DNA of 64,000 nucleotides from Mesostigma viride (GCA_009746045.1 RPFO01000026.1:4886649-4950648); one strand, 5' to 3'; positions 11,092 through 21,825 are shown, counted from the stretch's first letter. The notes: generated by a model from the letters alone, not told the origin. Numbers and translations: made by a program.

Positions 11092-11170
11092 CTGTAGAGC
11101 TAGCACACATATTGTCATAAATTTGATGTTTTTATTGTGATGCATGCAAAGCAAATCAAGGCCAGAAATG

Positions 11171-13130
11171 GATATATGTGAATGTTGTTAAATTACATAT
11201 TGCTGCCAACACCCATCAGCCCCATAGATGTATGATCAGTATGTATATACTACTCTGTACTTAGTAATATAACCGTGTGCATGCTTTCACACACAACCAG
11301 CCTTGTGCTGCGCCATGTAACTAATTGAAATGTATCCATACCAAGTCAGTTGCAAATACCTGCCACATGCACTAAGAGGGCATACTGTAACCTGGGACAG
11401 TGACCAGGCTGCTGTCTGGAGCCTTGGCCCAAGAAATAGCCACCTCAGTATTAGATAGAGATCAAGAGGTGAAATCATGGAACAAGACTACAAGTAAGCT
11501 CCTCAGCCTGTACATAAGCTACTAAGCCTACAAGTTTACAGATCAACCCTAAAGCTGATCGATCGGCCAGAAAACTTCTTACCTACCAAGCATCATTGCA
11601 TGCAGACAGGCTCAAATATATATATGCACGGCCTGCATGGTAGCTGTGAAGAGCTACTGCAAAGACAGAAGCAATAGGTGGTACATCAGTAGTACATGTA
11701 GGCTCAAACAAAACGTGCTCAATGGAGCACCAGCCTCAGCAGTACAAAGTTATGTAACCCTATTTGCATTCATGAATATGAACTTTGAACACCACGATGG
11801 CATGCCAGAATATGAAGGTGCCAATGATGCACTTAACATTCCATAAACTCACCATTTAATGAGTCCTTGCATCTGGCCTAGTGAGGGTGGCAAGGTACCG
11901 GTTACGGGAACCTCAAGGAACCTGCAAGCACATCCCATGCATGGTAGCCACAATGCAAAAATACACAAAGCATCAGCATTTAATACTTGTGCCAATTATC
12001 GGTACAGTAATCGACTTTAGCAATCAAGTCTGAGTAATTGAGGCTTTGGATACATAATCGCTCGAGTCTTGAAAGAATGCCAAATATGTATGCAGTGCTT
12101 GCATGCAGTCAGCTGCCTAGTGTAGCCAATGTACATGTACATCTATAGGCACAGCTCGCACATACGTATGTACTACTATCGGATTTCTTCGAAAATAGTT
12201 TACAGTGTAGTGTAGTGGTACGAGAGAGACCGCCGCAGGCCGGGCGGCTGGGACAGCTGCTGGTTTTATGTCCCGCCGACCGCGCGGGTTTCAGGCGTCA
12301 GACAATTAAGTCATAAATTAAAGATGGGAAATTGTGGGCCGGCTGCCCTTGGTCAGGCCGCGCGCCACTAGTCCTTGGGCAGCTAGTACGGAATCTATTG
12401 TACGTCATTGCTGTGAAACCGGCGTCGCATGCTAGTGATGTCACGGTCGCCACTAGCTTGTCAGTGGCCACATTTGGTGACGAAAGCACTTAATTGCGTG
12501 CCAAGTCCTATTGGGCTTTGAAAGTAGGAGTAGGAATAGTTTAAAGCTTGTATAATTCGTAGGGAGTTTGTGACGCAAGTCTGACGTTGCACGGAAAGTG
12601 AATTACTGTTGTCGACGTCTGGGGAATATAGCCAAACACAGTTTGTCGTCTAGGTAGTTTCTTTCACCTGCCCACCCACCCAGGCTTTGTTCGCTAGCGC
12701 TGGGGGTATGCACTACGTGCTGAATTCTTTTCATATTCGGTTCCACCTTGCCATTCATTCATGATGGCCCAGTCCACTCATTGTTCTATGCAATAAGGAC
12801 TGGTGATTCTTGGGAGTGAACGGGTGTAATGCATATATATTAATTGAGAATGTTACGTTCAGATAATCCCAAGAACAATGCGACAGAAAAGAACCTAGCG
12901 ACCTACATAGACAGCGAGTAAAACCTGGCACGCAGACGCTACAGCGGAACTCAGACCGGTCCGACCGACTCAGAAGTCCCAAGGCCCGCTTATGTAGGGG
13001 GCCTGTACAGCGATAAAATCGGCCTGGGTGTGGCGAAACAGGAGGTCCGCAACTGCCCGGGTTAAAGCCATTGAAAGAGAGGCACTGCCGCGAATGGAAG
13101 GACCACTCTGGTACCCAGCCGTGTGAAGCT
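11171..13130. other. Gene-free interval
   Basis: No frame resembles a protein. The stretch is AT-rich with many TACATGTA/CATGCA words; a GC-richer patch at 12230-12430 has a TAGTGTAGTGG word that mimics a tRNA A box but has no matching B box or cloverleaf. I see nothing else supportable. Confidence 0.55.
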
Positions 13131-13420
13131 TGGGTGAATCTAGGGTTACTTCAGGGTGACCACTTTTCACCCTTCCTTTTTCACCGTGGAAAGTAGGGTG
13201 AATTTTTCTCACCCTAATTTCACCCATGATTCACGGCACGCATGGATTCGGAATGGACCTTGGGTGAAATTACTGTATGTAGGGTGAATTTTTCTCACCC
13301 TATATACTTTCACCCATGATTCACGGTGCCCGTGGACCCATGAATTCAGGGTGAACCTTGGGTGAAAAGCTTTCACCCTGAATTCACCCGTGATTTACGC
13401 ACTTTCACCCATCTTTCACA
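13131..13420. repeat. GGGTGAA/TTCACCC palindromic repeat cluster
   Basis: More than ten copies of GGGTGA(A) or its complement TTCACCC in 290 bases, many paired head to head. Two imperfect tandem units of about 100 bases share GTAGGGTGAATTTTTCTCAC and TTTCACCCATGATTCACGG. It can fold into several hairpins. No coding frame. Confidence 0.8.
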
Positions 13421-13540
13421 TGTCATGAACTGTACATGATTGTGGGCAAAAGTACACAGGGTGAAAGAGGCCTTGCGCCACTTTTTGCCTGGTCATGTAA
13501 GGCCACAGCTCATCACCGAATATATAGAGAGAGTCGAGGT

Positions 13541-13566
13541 GCATACCGCGTATTTGCCAACCTTGA
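13541..13566. repeat. Remnant hAT-type end
   Basis: ACCGCGTATTTGCCAACCTTG matches the right terminal sequence of the hAT element at 9794-11091 (CGTATTGGCCAACCTGG) with few changes. A similar piece lies near 29770. No partner end or target duplication is visible here. Confidence 0.5.
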
Positions 13567-13700
13567 TTTGGCAAAAATATTATCACATGTGTACATACTG
13601 AGGTAAAGTTAGATGGTTCAGGGCAATGTGTCCACCTCGCGTGCTCCCATATCCTCCTCAACTACATAGGACTTACTTACAGGTGGGTTCTTGAACAATC

Positions 13701-14353
13701 GGTGAGCTATGCTCATTTTATCTATGACTAACCCATGCTGAGCGGAGAATGCAACGCCGTATAGCACAAAGAGAAAAAATAATTATCAGAAAAAAATATT
13801 TTTGTGCACTACAAAATACACATATGTGTACATATGGCACCTGTACCCCAGCCACCCAGGTAGGGGTTGGCTGCCGACAGGTGGTTGCTATAAAAGGTGG
13901 GCTTCCATTCTAGGGAAGCAGGTTGTTTCTTTTGCCTGAGAACCTCACGTGACCACATCACTAAAAACAAAACGCAAGGTGCCCAACACATCAAGCAATA
14001 TAACCCACCATGACCTCGACAGTGACAGCCCCAGAACGGAATTTCATAGCGAAACTCAAGCAAGCAGCCAAGGAGAGATGCACCCCAAAGGAGGCCGCCA
14101 CTGCGGTTAAGAAGAGATCTCCTAGGGGAGGGGGGTTGGCTAGAACGAATCAAGAAGCTCAACAAGGGGCGTGCCAGGAACGTCATGGACGCATTGGAGG
14201 AAAGGGGATTTATCAGCAATTGGGATGGGGAAGAGGACCTGGTCGATGTACACACATGTAGAGAGCTCTAGCACACATAATAATTGTACAAAGTAAAAAA
14301 TTTGATGTTTTGTGCACCTGATGCATGCAATTAAGCGAAGCAAGGCCAGAATT
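13701..14353 (+). mobile_element. F1 deletion derivative
   Basis: An A repeat (13701-13937) nearly identical to A1 is followed by the F1 leader and the first part of gag, then the sequence jumps near 14262 straight into the last 90 bases of a B repeat (AGCACACATAATAATTG ... AAGCGAAGCAAGGCCAGAA). RT, RNase H, recombinase and the A2-B2 arrangement are gone. It keeps the intact gag start, which is what reveals the frameshift in the longer copy. Its 3' end touches the 5' end of F2 directly. Confidence 0.82.
14010..14262 (+). pseudogene. F1 gag N-terminal fragment
   Basis: Starts at the ATG at 14010 (CACC-ATG) with MTSTVTAPERNFIAKLKQAA, then CTPKEAAT as in the larger copy. The frame changes around 14115 (after AVKK); the LDKGRAKNVMDALEE-type segment continues in another frame. 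Coding is lost at the deletion junction near 14262. Useful mainly as evidence for the original gag start. Confidence 0.65.
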
Positions 14354-16556
14354 GTTGAGCTTCGCTCATTTTATATATGACGCGTGGACGGGCTCAAAGG
14401 GGACCGACCTGCCGTAGGTTGCGTAAGACTAGCGCTTGTCACGAGGGTACTGCACCGGCCGGCCCTTTTTGTGCCGAGGCTGAGTGTGGTTCCGGAGTGC
14501 AGGCCTAGGTATGTAGCTTCTAACGTATGTCACTAGACCTTGTACCTGCGCCAGCCGCCAGGCGTGGCACAACTGTGATGGGCAGTCAGTACACCTTGTA
14601 CCTGCGCCAGCCGGCAGGCCTGCGTGGCGCAATGTGAATGATAGTCAGTACTTAGAGTGGTGTAGGGGACGTATGTATGTAGGGAGGCCTCTTTTCAGCT
14701 TCGCAACTTGATCCTAGCATTTGCTGGCAAGGTCGGCTGGCCGCTATGGCGGCTGCGCTGAATGTAAGACGATGCTATCGGCCTCTCCGGGCGTGGAGAG
14801 GCCTAGAATAAATTTCTTTATGTTTGCCACAAACCGTTACAGGCCACAGTACATAATGGTTGTTGGGTGCCCAGGGGGCTCTACGATTTGAGTAAAAGGG
14901 TGTGATATCCAGCGCTGGGCCCACTGACGATTCCCCTCTACCCCTGGGTGCGGCAATCAGCAGCTTCCTGACACTGGGGAAGCTGCGTTTCAAGTCGGAC
15001 AACGTCAGGGAAGGAGCCATACAGGCCAGGGCCAGCGGCTACGGTGGAAAGAGTCACAGGTGGAGGCGAATCTGCCTTAAACGTAGAGATGGCTAGCGCG
15101 GGGTGCCAGGGTAGCCCATAGCTGCCAGGAGCCTGACAGCGGACCCGATCTTTCGGCCTGTGGCCAGACGGGAGTTTCGGGGAGGATGCGGGGCTGGAGC
15201 AAATCTTGGTGGGAGGAGCGCGCTCTTCATAATTGCCCAGTTTTTCAGCAAAGAATGTTCGCCTGGCGGGGCTGAAATTCTGGCTGTTTTATCGCCTTTG
15301 TTTTTATCCTGTATGATGCATTATAGGAAAGGCAATAAAGAGTTCAGTTCAGCCAGGGGGGCATATCTATGCCATAAAAATTTCCTACAAAAACACAAGC
15401 CCTGGTCGGGGCTAAATGGCTAAGCAGTTTCCAAGCCAAGGCCTTGGTAGGGTAGAGGGCCTATCGCCACAATGGCTTCAATGCCGGGGAATCCCAGCCT
15501 CAGGGGTGGGGCTGGTGATGGGTCCTGGGCTTGTGAGAGACGGTCCGGGGGCGTAAGGCCTAATGAGCAGCCGCTGGAAACCGCCCCCCTAACGGGGGGA
15601 ACGACATGGGTGCCGCCCTGCGTCTGCCGGGAAACCGTAGCGGCCACACGGGGGCGGCAGTACAGCCGCGGCAGCATGCGGGAGGGGGGCCAGGGGCGGA
15701 AAGAAACTCGGCACCAAGGTTGGCGACAGCCTTGGTGGCCAGGTAGGAGGTGTGGGGGCAACACCTTGTGTTCGAGTATGCTGGGCCCCCAACATGGTGC
15801 TACAATAACCAACTTGATAATGATGTGCACTGAGTTTGAAGGTGTGGTATAGGCTGTCCGTATAAAGCCTAGGTAGCACACAAAAATGTAAAATAAATGT
15901 TTCTCTTGGTGGGAAGGAACTCAAATTGACCAAAACCAAGAAATGTATTTGTTGAGCTTCGCTCATTTTATATATGACGCGTGGACGGGCTCAATTAAGG
16001 GGACCGACCTGCCGTAGGTTGCGTAAGACTAGCGCTTGTCACGAGGGTACTGCACCGGCCGGCCCTTTTTGTGCCGAGGCTGAGTGTGGTTCCGGAGTGC
16101 AGGCCTGGGTAGCTTCTGAGGTACGTCACTAGACCTTGTACCTGCGCCAGCCGCCAGGCGTGGCGCAACTGTGATGGGCAGTCAGTAGACCTTGCACCTG
16201 CGCCAGCCGGCAGGCCTGCGTGGCGCAATGTGAATGATAGTCAGTACTTAGAGTGGTGTACATACATATGTACACCACTAGTACTCTAACCCCTAAGTAC
16301 TGACTACTGTAGGGGACGTAGGGAGGCCTCTTTTCAGCTCCCACCCACCCACCCACGCTGCTAAGAGGGGCAACACCTTGTGTTCGAGTATGCTGGGCCC
16401 CCAGCATGGTGCTACAATAACCAACTTGATAATGATGTGCACTGAGTTTGAAGGTGTGGTATAGGCTGTCCGTATAAAGCCTAGCACACAAAAATGTAAA
16501 AAAAATGTTTCTCTTGGTGGGAAGGAACTCCAATGGACCAAAAACAAGAAATGTAT
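14354..16556 (+). mobile_element. F2: TOC1-like non-autonomous split-repeat element
   Basis: Same layout as F1 without a recognisable polymerase: A1 14354-14700, internal 14701-15754, B1 15755-15950, A2 15951-16339, a CCCACCCACCCACCCACGCTGC linker, B2 16367-16556. A begins GTTGAGCTTCGCTCATTTTA, with the inverted pair GAGC-TTC-GCTC; B carries AACACCTTGTGTTCGAGTATG and TTTCTCTTGGTGGGAAGG. The repeats contain a 60-base internal duplication (ACCTGCGCCAGCCG...). TOC1 of Chlamydomonas is the described example of a short non-coding element with such split repeats; F2 is likely mobilised by an F1-type enzyme. A2 carries an extra inverted duplication at 16241-16305. Confidence 0.8.
15580..15660 (+). 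other. Conserved block shared by F2 and F3
   Basis: Bases GGGGAACGACATGGG ... GTCTGCCGGGAAACCGTAG ... GGCCACACGGGGGCGG match 20125-20197 in F3, although the surrounding internal sequences of the two elements are far less alike. Both copies sit at a similar place, upstream of B1. It may be an RNA structure used in priming or packaging, or a remnant of shared coding sequence. Confidence 0.6.
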
Positions 16557-18770
16557 ATGGATATGAGTATTGTTGCAATTATTACAATTTCGGATGCCGG
16601 TTCTGTTTGTACTCAATGGAGTACAAAATGTGGACCTATGTATAGACAAGAAACCCCCCAACAATCAACCAGCAATCCTTTTCAAATGTTTCGATCTTTC
16701 AGAGGCCTGCATGCCGATTGGAATCATTGCCACCATCCATACATACACACGGCCAACTGCCAGACTCACCTGGCCGATTCGAGGGAAGCTAAAGTGCCCA
16801 GTGTGTCCGGAATGGTCCCGGCGACGCCCAAAAAACTGCAGGGGAACACGAACGCACATGGTATGCATGGTTCCAGGGAATAAGAATGCCAGTGAGCCCA
16901 GAAAATGAAATGTTTTCTGTATTGTAATGTATGCAGCAGCACCCGAAAAAGTTGGGTTTACCCCTGACTGAAGAATAGTCAGGATTATGCACAATTAAGG
17001 GGAGTAGTGTACTGTATTGAATAAATGTGCCATCAATTGCCCGGCCCCCCAAAAAATTCGCCATTTTCAAGCCCCCCAACCCCACCCCACGAATTACATG
17101 TAAGGCTTCCAAATGATGTTGGGTCCAACGCATGTACATAATACTGTAACTTTTAATCATTAAATCAAAGCATATGGGGGGTGACTGCAAACCCTAAGTT
17201 CTACTACATACACTGATCTAAATATAAGCTGCAAGAGTAACAACACAAACATACATACAGGAGAAGGCACTGTCACTAGATCAATGCCTTCTCTAGATCA
17301 ATACATACTAGCTCTTGAACCAGGTATTTAACGACACCGCTGCCGGCCCACCAGGCACCAGGCCTGAGATTGATCTATGTACATACACCGCATGGGTCAC
17401 GACAAAGTTGGCACCGCTTGCCCGGTATGTATGTGTGTACAATTGCAACCTGCAGCCTCAGGCACTATACAAGGCAGGAATCAATTTACCCATGATTAAT
17501 ACTTGGGCTGCATGCCAAATGTCCATCACAATCGAGCACGTACAGTACTTTTAGCTTATAGTTTGGACGGAGACCTTCAAATGCCCCACAGCACAAACTT
17601 CGGTTCTACACCAATGATGCTACACTGTAATAACATGTACCATGCAGCGATAACCACTTGCTGGCAACCTCAGAGTTTATTGCACAGTAAACTCGATCAT
17701 GTCACCGACGAGTCGTAATTATCGCTGGTAAAACATACATACATTGGTGGTACAAAATCCTTATAATATGTGCTGAGTGACCAGTTTCAGACTTGCTGAG
17801 TGGTTTCCATCCCACATATTTACCTACAGTAAGTCGTACTCTACGAACACGTGCACGTACGATGAAGAACTTGCAAAAGCCCCAGCCAGCACTTATACAT
17901 GTATTATATGTATGGTATGATGCAGGGCAGTACCATTAAGTACACTCAGTCAATTAACCCATTAACCTACGTACAATACACAACCATGGGCAGGAACGTA
18001 CTCTAGATTCAGGAACTTCAATTTGGGACGAGTAAACAGCGAGGTTGGGAGGGTGCCCGACAGCTGTGGCATCCTGACATATGTTGGAGCCGATGTGAAA
18101 ACACAGTCCACAGAGGAAAGGGGAATCATGCAAAATTGAAAGTTCCGGATTATCGATATGGATGTAAATTGTGAATGACTATCGCGTTGTGTCGATGGAC
18201 ATCATGGGTAGGTACGTATTCATGTAGGCTCAGAGAAATTATCAGTAGGCTGCATGGTCAATTTGAGACCATTTCCATCTATATAGTGCAAGTATAAGAA
18301 GCTCATACTTAGGCTCAACGCAGAAAATATTGCAAACGCCATGCATTATACGAGTAAGCGGCAGACTGGTTGTGGGCCAGCTGCTCTGTAGGCACTGAGA
18401 GGATCCATGCAAAGGCAAAATTCTTTACGCTTATGTTACATACAGGATACTATCCTCACTGTAACTCTTAAACTGTAGCAACTCAGTCCTTAAAATCGGA
18501 CTGAGTTTCACATCTTTGAAAATATTTTTCTCTATGGCCAAAAAAGAATTTCTGGCTACCCGTTGGTACCAAGCACCCATAAATTTATATATGTTGAATT
18601 TCTTGCGACTGGTCCCATATCTATGACGGTTGGGTGCCATTGAACCAAGGCCGGGGTACGGAAAAATTGGATGGGACATGTATGTATATAATGCATCTGA
18701 CAGTGGCTGTTTTTCAAATATATATTGTCGTCAAATATATATATGTATATGTTCAAACATATGGATATTT
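16557..18770. other. Gene-free interval
   Basis: Short overlapping frames only. There is a C-rich patch near 17040-17090, a GAGAAGGCA...TGCCTTCTC inverted pair at 17261-17295, and an ACTCAGTCC-N8-GGACTGAGT palindrome at 18481-18506 belonging to a dispersed set. I cannot support any gene here. Confidence 0.55.
18481..18506. repeat. ACTCAGTCC palindrome, copy 1
   Basis: ACTCAGTCC and GGACTGAGT flank eight bases; the arms extend by AA/TT on each side. The same arms recur at 48817-48842, 49169-49186 and 50471-50495. Confidence 0.7.
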
Positions 18771-19885
18771 TTTTAGCTATCTGCTCATTTTATAGTTACG
18801 TTGTGGCGGGCTCAAAGGGGGCCGATCTGCCGCCTGTAGCGTAGCTCTACCGTACGTCACCTACACCATGTAAGGTGCTTGTTGTTACTTAGGACTAGAG
18901 AGAAGGGGACCGGCGGTGCGCCGGGACTAGTGCCTACTGTCAACCGTGCCCGCCCTTGATTGAGGGGGGCGCGGCGCCTTGAGACAATGATGTGCTTTGT
19001 TTTCCATTTTCACACCGTACTTAGAGTGGTGTGGTGAACGTAGGGAGGCCTTTTTGCAGCTCGCAACTTTCCAATGTGAGGAAAGGTGGGCTGGCCGCTA
19101 GGGGGGCCGCTTTGCGGCCACTATGGCTGCTACGCCCATGCAATGTAAGTCAATGCTGCGAGCCTCCCCGTGTTACGGAGAGGTGACCCGCTGTTGTTCG
19201 AAATAATATTGGTGAAGGGTTGAAGTGCTGGTCCTAGGGTGTTCCCACATGGCGCTGGGGTGCGCCGGCCGGGCTCCAGTTGGGAGGCCGTAGTGACTTG
19301 AATTTCGAAAGTCAATGAAGAGGGAAGGCGGTTTTTAGAGAAGGCGGGTTTTGGCGGAGAGCCCTGCGAAAGGACAGTGCGAGGTGACGAGCCCTGAAGG
19401 AAGCGCTAGATTTGCCCTCGGGTAAAGTGTCCGCCGGGAATTTTGTATCCCTGTAGCGGCGTGCACGGGGGAAGCAGGGCGTTTTTCATAAAGATGGGGG
19501 TCAAAAGAAACCAGACGCGGAGGAGGGTGCACCAATGGCAGTGGCTGCCGTGGGTCGGGGGGGTCCTGTATGTAGGCATGGGGAGGTCGGCAGACGCCCT
19601 GTACTCTCTCGGCTCTCCGGCGAGCAGGCCCCTTCTGCCCTTGGCGATAAGGGAGAGGTGGGAAGCTGCGGTGAACCGTGGGTATTCATGCGCACATACA
19701 AAAATCTGGTTAAGAAACGCTACAGTGCCTGGCAAGCCTAGAAAAAAATTCTCCGCTACACCCGCCCAAAGGCGGCGGGCTCCGGACGCTTTGCCTTTGC
19801 CGTTTTCACGTGCGTGTGGAACCCGGCAGTGCGGGTCGGCTTTGGTTTAGGAAAATGCATTGTATACCATAATAAAGCTCCACTC

Positions 19886-19954
19886 GGCTGCGGCTGCGCC
19901 AAGGCTCGTGACACCATGGTGATGGTGAGCCTTGGCGCTAGGAGGTCCGCAGCC
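19886..19954 (+). repeat. Long hairpin inside F3
   Basis: A perfect 12-bp stem (GCGCCAAGGCTC at 19896-19907 with its complement at 19927-19938) encloses a 19-base loop containing CACCATGGTG. An outer 8-bp stem, GGCTGCGG with CCGCAGCC, extends it. Such a structure in a non-coding retroelement may act in the RNA. Confidence 0.8.
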
Positions 19955-20706
19955 ATCATTATCACCGCGATGGGGGGTAATAGAGCCGGTGGTGCCCAGT
20001 GGCTCTACCCTCGGGAAATCCCAGCGGCTTTGCCGGTGGGCTGGTGATGGTGGTTGGGTGAGCTGGAGAGACGTTCCGAGGTGGCATACATGTAAGTCCT
20101 AAAGCGGCAGCACTGGGATGCGCCCCTCTAAGAAGGGGAACGCATGTGGGTCCGCCCTGCGTCCGCCGGGAGACCGTAGCGGCCACACGGGGGCGGGAAA
20201 GGGGGCATCATCATGCCAACAAGAGCCCAGCATTCCAAGTGGTTGCAAGCGTTCCTACCACCAGGGCTGGAAACGGCCTGGGTGGCCAGAGATGGTGATG
20301 CGGGACAAGATTGGACCAAGGGGGCATGTGCTGGGCCCCAGCATGGTGAACTGGCCTAACTTGACAATGACTTGTACAATGATTTTGAGGGTGTGGCTAG
20401 GCTCAACTGTTAAAGCCTGCACACACTTGTTTCTCTGGTACTTGTAATAAACTTGTTTCTCTGGTAGGAAGGCACTCCAATGGACCTTAGCTTTGAACAG
20501 CACCTATTTTTTGAGCTATCTGCTCATTTTATAGTTATGTTGCGGCGGGCTCAAAGGGGGCCGATCTGCCGCCTGTAGCGTAGTTCTACCGTACGTCACC
20601 TACACCATGTAAGGTGCTTGTTGTTACTTAGGACTAGAGAGAAGGGGACCGGCGGTGCACCGGTACTAGTGCCTACTGGCAACCGTGCCCGCCCTTGATT
20701 GAGGGG

Positions 20707-21492
20707 CATTACAATTTGTTCAAGTGGCCCGCCGGAGCGGCTGTACAATTTTTCCCAGTGAGCGCGCTGCCAAGTGTACTTGTGGGCAAATTTTTAGGTG
20801 CTCCGTCACTTCGAGGTACTAAAAATTAGGCTACGGTACGAATTCAGCGAATTTCAGCGAATTTTCAGTCGAACGAAAGGAAGTGACGCCAACTACCAAA
20901 AAGTTTCCGTTACGAACTTTCAGCCCAACACTCGCGCAAAATGAAGTGACGGCAACTACCAAAACGTTTCCATTACGAATTTTCAGTCCCACACGCTTGC
21001 ACAAGAGGAAGTGACGGCAACTACCAAAAATTTTCCGTTACGAATTTTCAGTCCCACACTTTGCGCAAATTTTAGTAGGGCTGCACGCAAGCTACCTTTC
21101 AAAATTTTGCGCAAGTATGGAACGCATTTCATTCGTCTGGAGGAACGCTGCCCGCCAACTACCCCCGTTCAGAAATTTCCCTCGAACTTTACTTGAGATT
21201 TGGAAATCTGAACGTCCGCGCAAATTTTAGTAGGGCTGCATGCAAGCTACCTTTCAAAATTTTGCGCAAGTATGGAACGCAATTCATTCGTCCGGAGGAA
21301 TGCTGCTCGTCAACTGCCCCCGTTCAGAAAGTTCCGCCGAACTTTACTTGAGATTTGGAAATCTGAACGTGCGGTTGGAGTTTCGCGGGGAAACCCAAGT
21401 TCCCCAAGTAATTCACCAATGACGCGCTTCGAAAACTTGCCCGCTAAAACCTAAGCAGCCGCTCCGGCTGGCCACTTAAACGAAACAAGATG
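20707..21492. mobile_element. MITE inserted in F3 A2 repeat
   Basis: A2 matches A1 on both sides, so the extra 786 bases are an insertion. The ends are inverted repeats: AAGTGGCCCGCCGGAGCGGC near the left and, read from the right, AAGTGGCCAGCCGGAGCGGC, with a looser outer CAT...TTGTTT part. Inside are three tandem copies of a unit with GAAGTGACG.CAACTACCAA and two copies of a roughly 140-base unit with AAATTTTAGTAGGGCTGCA. The site is a G run, so the target duplication is unclear. No transposase; superfamily not assigned. Confidence 0.8.
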
Positions 21493-21825
21493 GGGCGCGG
21501 CGCCTTGAGACATGTGCTTTGTTTTCCATTTTCACACCATACTTAGAGTGGTGTGGTGAACGTAGGGAGGCCTTTTTGCAGCTCCCACCCACCCACCCTC
21601 GCTGCTTTTGGGGGACAAGATTGGACCAAGGGGGCATGTGCTGGGCCCCAGCATGGTGAACTGGCCTAACTTGACGATGACTTGTACAATGATTTTGAGG
21701 GTGTGGCTAGGCTCAACGGTTACAGCCTGCACACACTTATTGTAATAAACTTGTTTCTCTGGTAGGAAGGCACTCCAATGGACCTTAGCTTCAGCACCTA
21801 TGTATACATACGTTCAAGTATGTAT

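Larger units (their letters stand above)
4317..11170 (+). mobile_element. F1: PAT/Kangaroo-like tyrosine-recombinase retrotransposon
   Basis: The element shows the split direct repeat layout typical of PAT-like members of the DIRS order: A1 (4317-4537), coding region, B1 (9207-9421), A2 (9422-9618), B2 (9640-9793 continued at 11092-11170). A1 and A2 both begin GGTGAGCTATGCTCATTTTA; B1 and B2 both contain the segment from GGGTAGAGCAGGGGCACAG to CAAGGCCAGAAATGGA. The coding region runs gag, reverse transcriptase, RNase H, tyrosine recombinase, all on the plus strand. Elements of this order are known to replicate through a circular DNA that the recombinase inserts without a target duplication. 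This copy is dead: the reading frame is broken in every domain, and a 1.3-kb hAT-like element sits in B2. About 5.55 kb without that insertion. Confidence 0.88.
9640..11170 (+). repeat. F1 B2 repeat, split by hAT insertion
   Basis: The 3' terminal B repeat is in two parts, 9640-9793 and 11092-11170. Removing 9794-11091 and one copy of CTGTAGAG restores a B repeat collinear with B1. The last shared bases are GCCAGAAATGGAT. Confidence 0.85.
18771..21802 (+). mobile_element. F3: second TOC1-like split-repeat element
   Basis: Layout A1 18771-19061, internal 19062-20301, B1 20302-20510, A2 20511-21583 (interrupted by a MITE at 20707-21492), CCCACCCACCCACCCTCGCTGC linker, B2 21611-21802. A begins with GAGCTATCTGCTCATTTTAT (first G lost in A1). 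B contains TTGGACCAAGGGGGCATGTG and TTTCTCTGGTAGGAAGGCAC. The A repeats share GGGCTCAAAGGGG.CCGA.CTGCCG with F2, and the internal parts share GGCTGGCCGCTA and the block near 20125-20197, so F2 and F3 are related families. No domain is recognised in any frame. Probably driven in trans by an F1-like enzyme set. Confidence 0.8.

Noticed and set aside
12200-12300. TAGTGTAGTGG resembling a tRNA A box, possible SINE
   Set aside because: No B box or cloverleaf downstream, no poly-A or T tail, no second copy seen.
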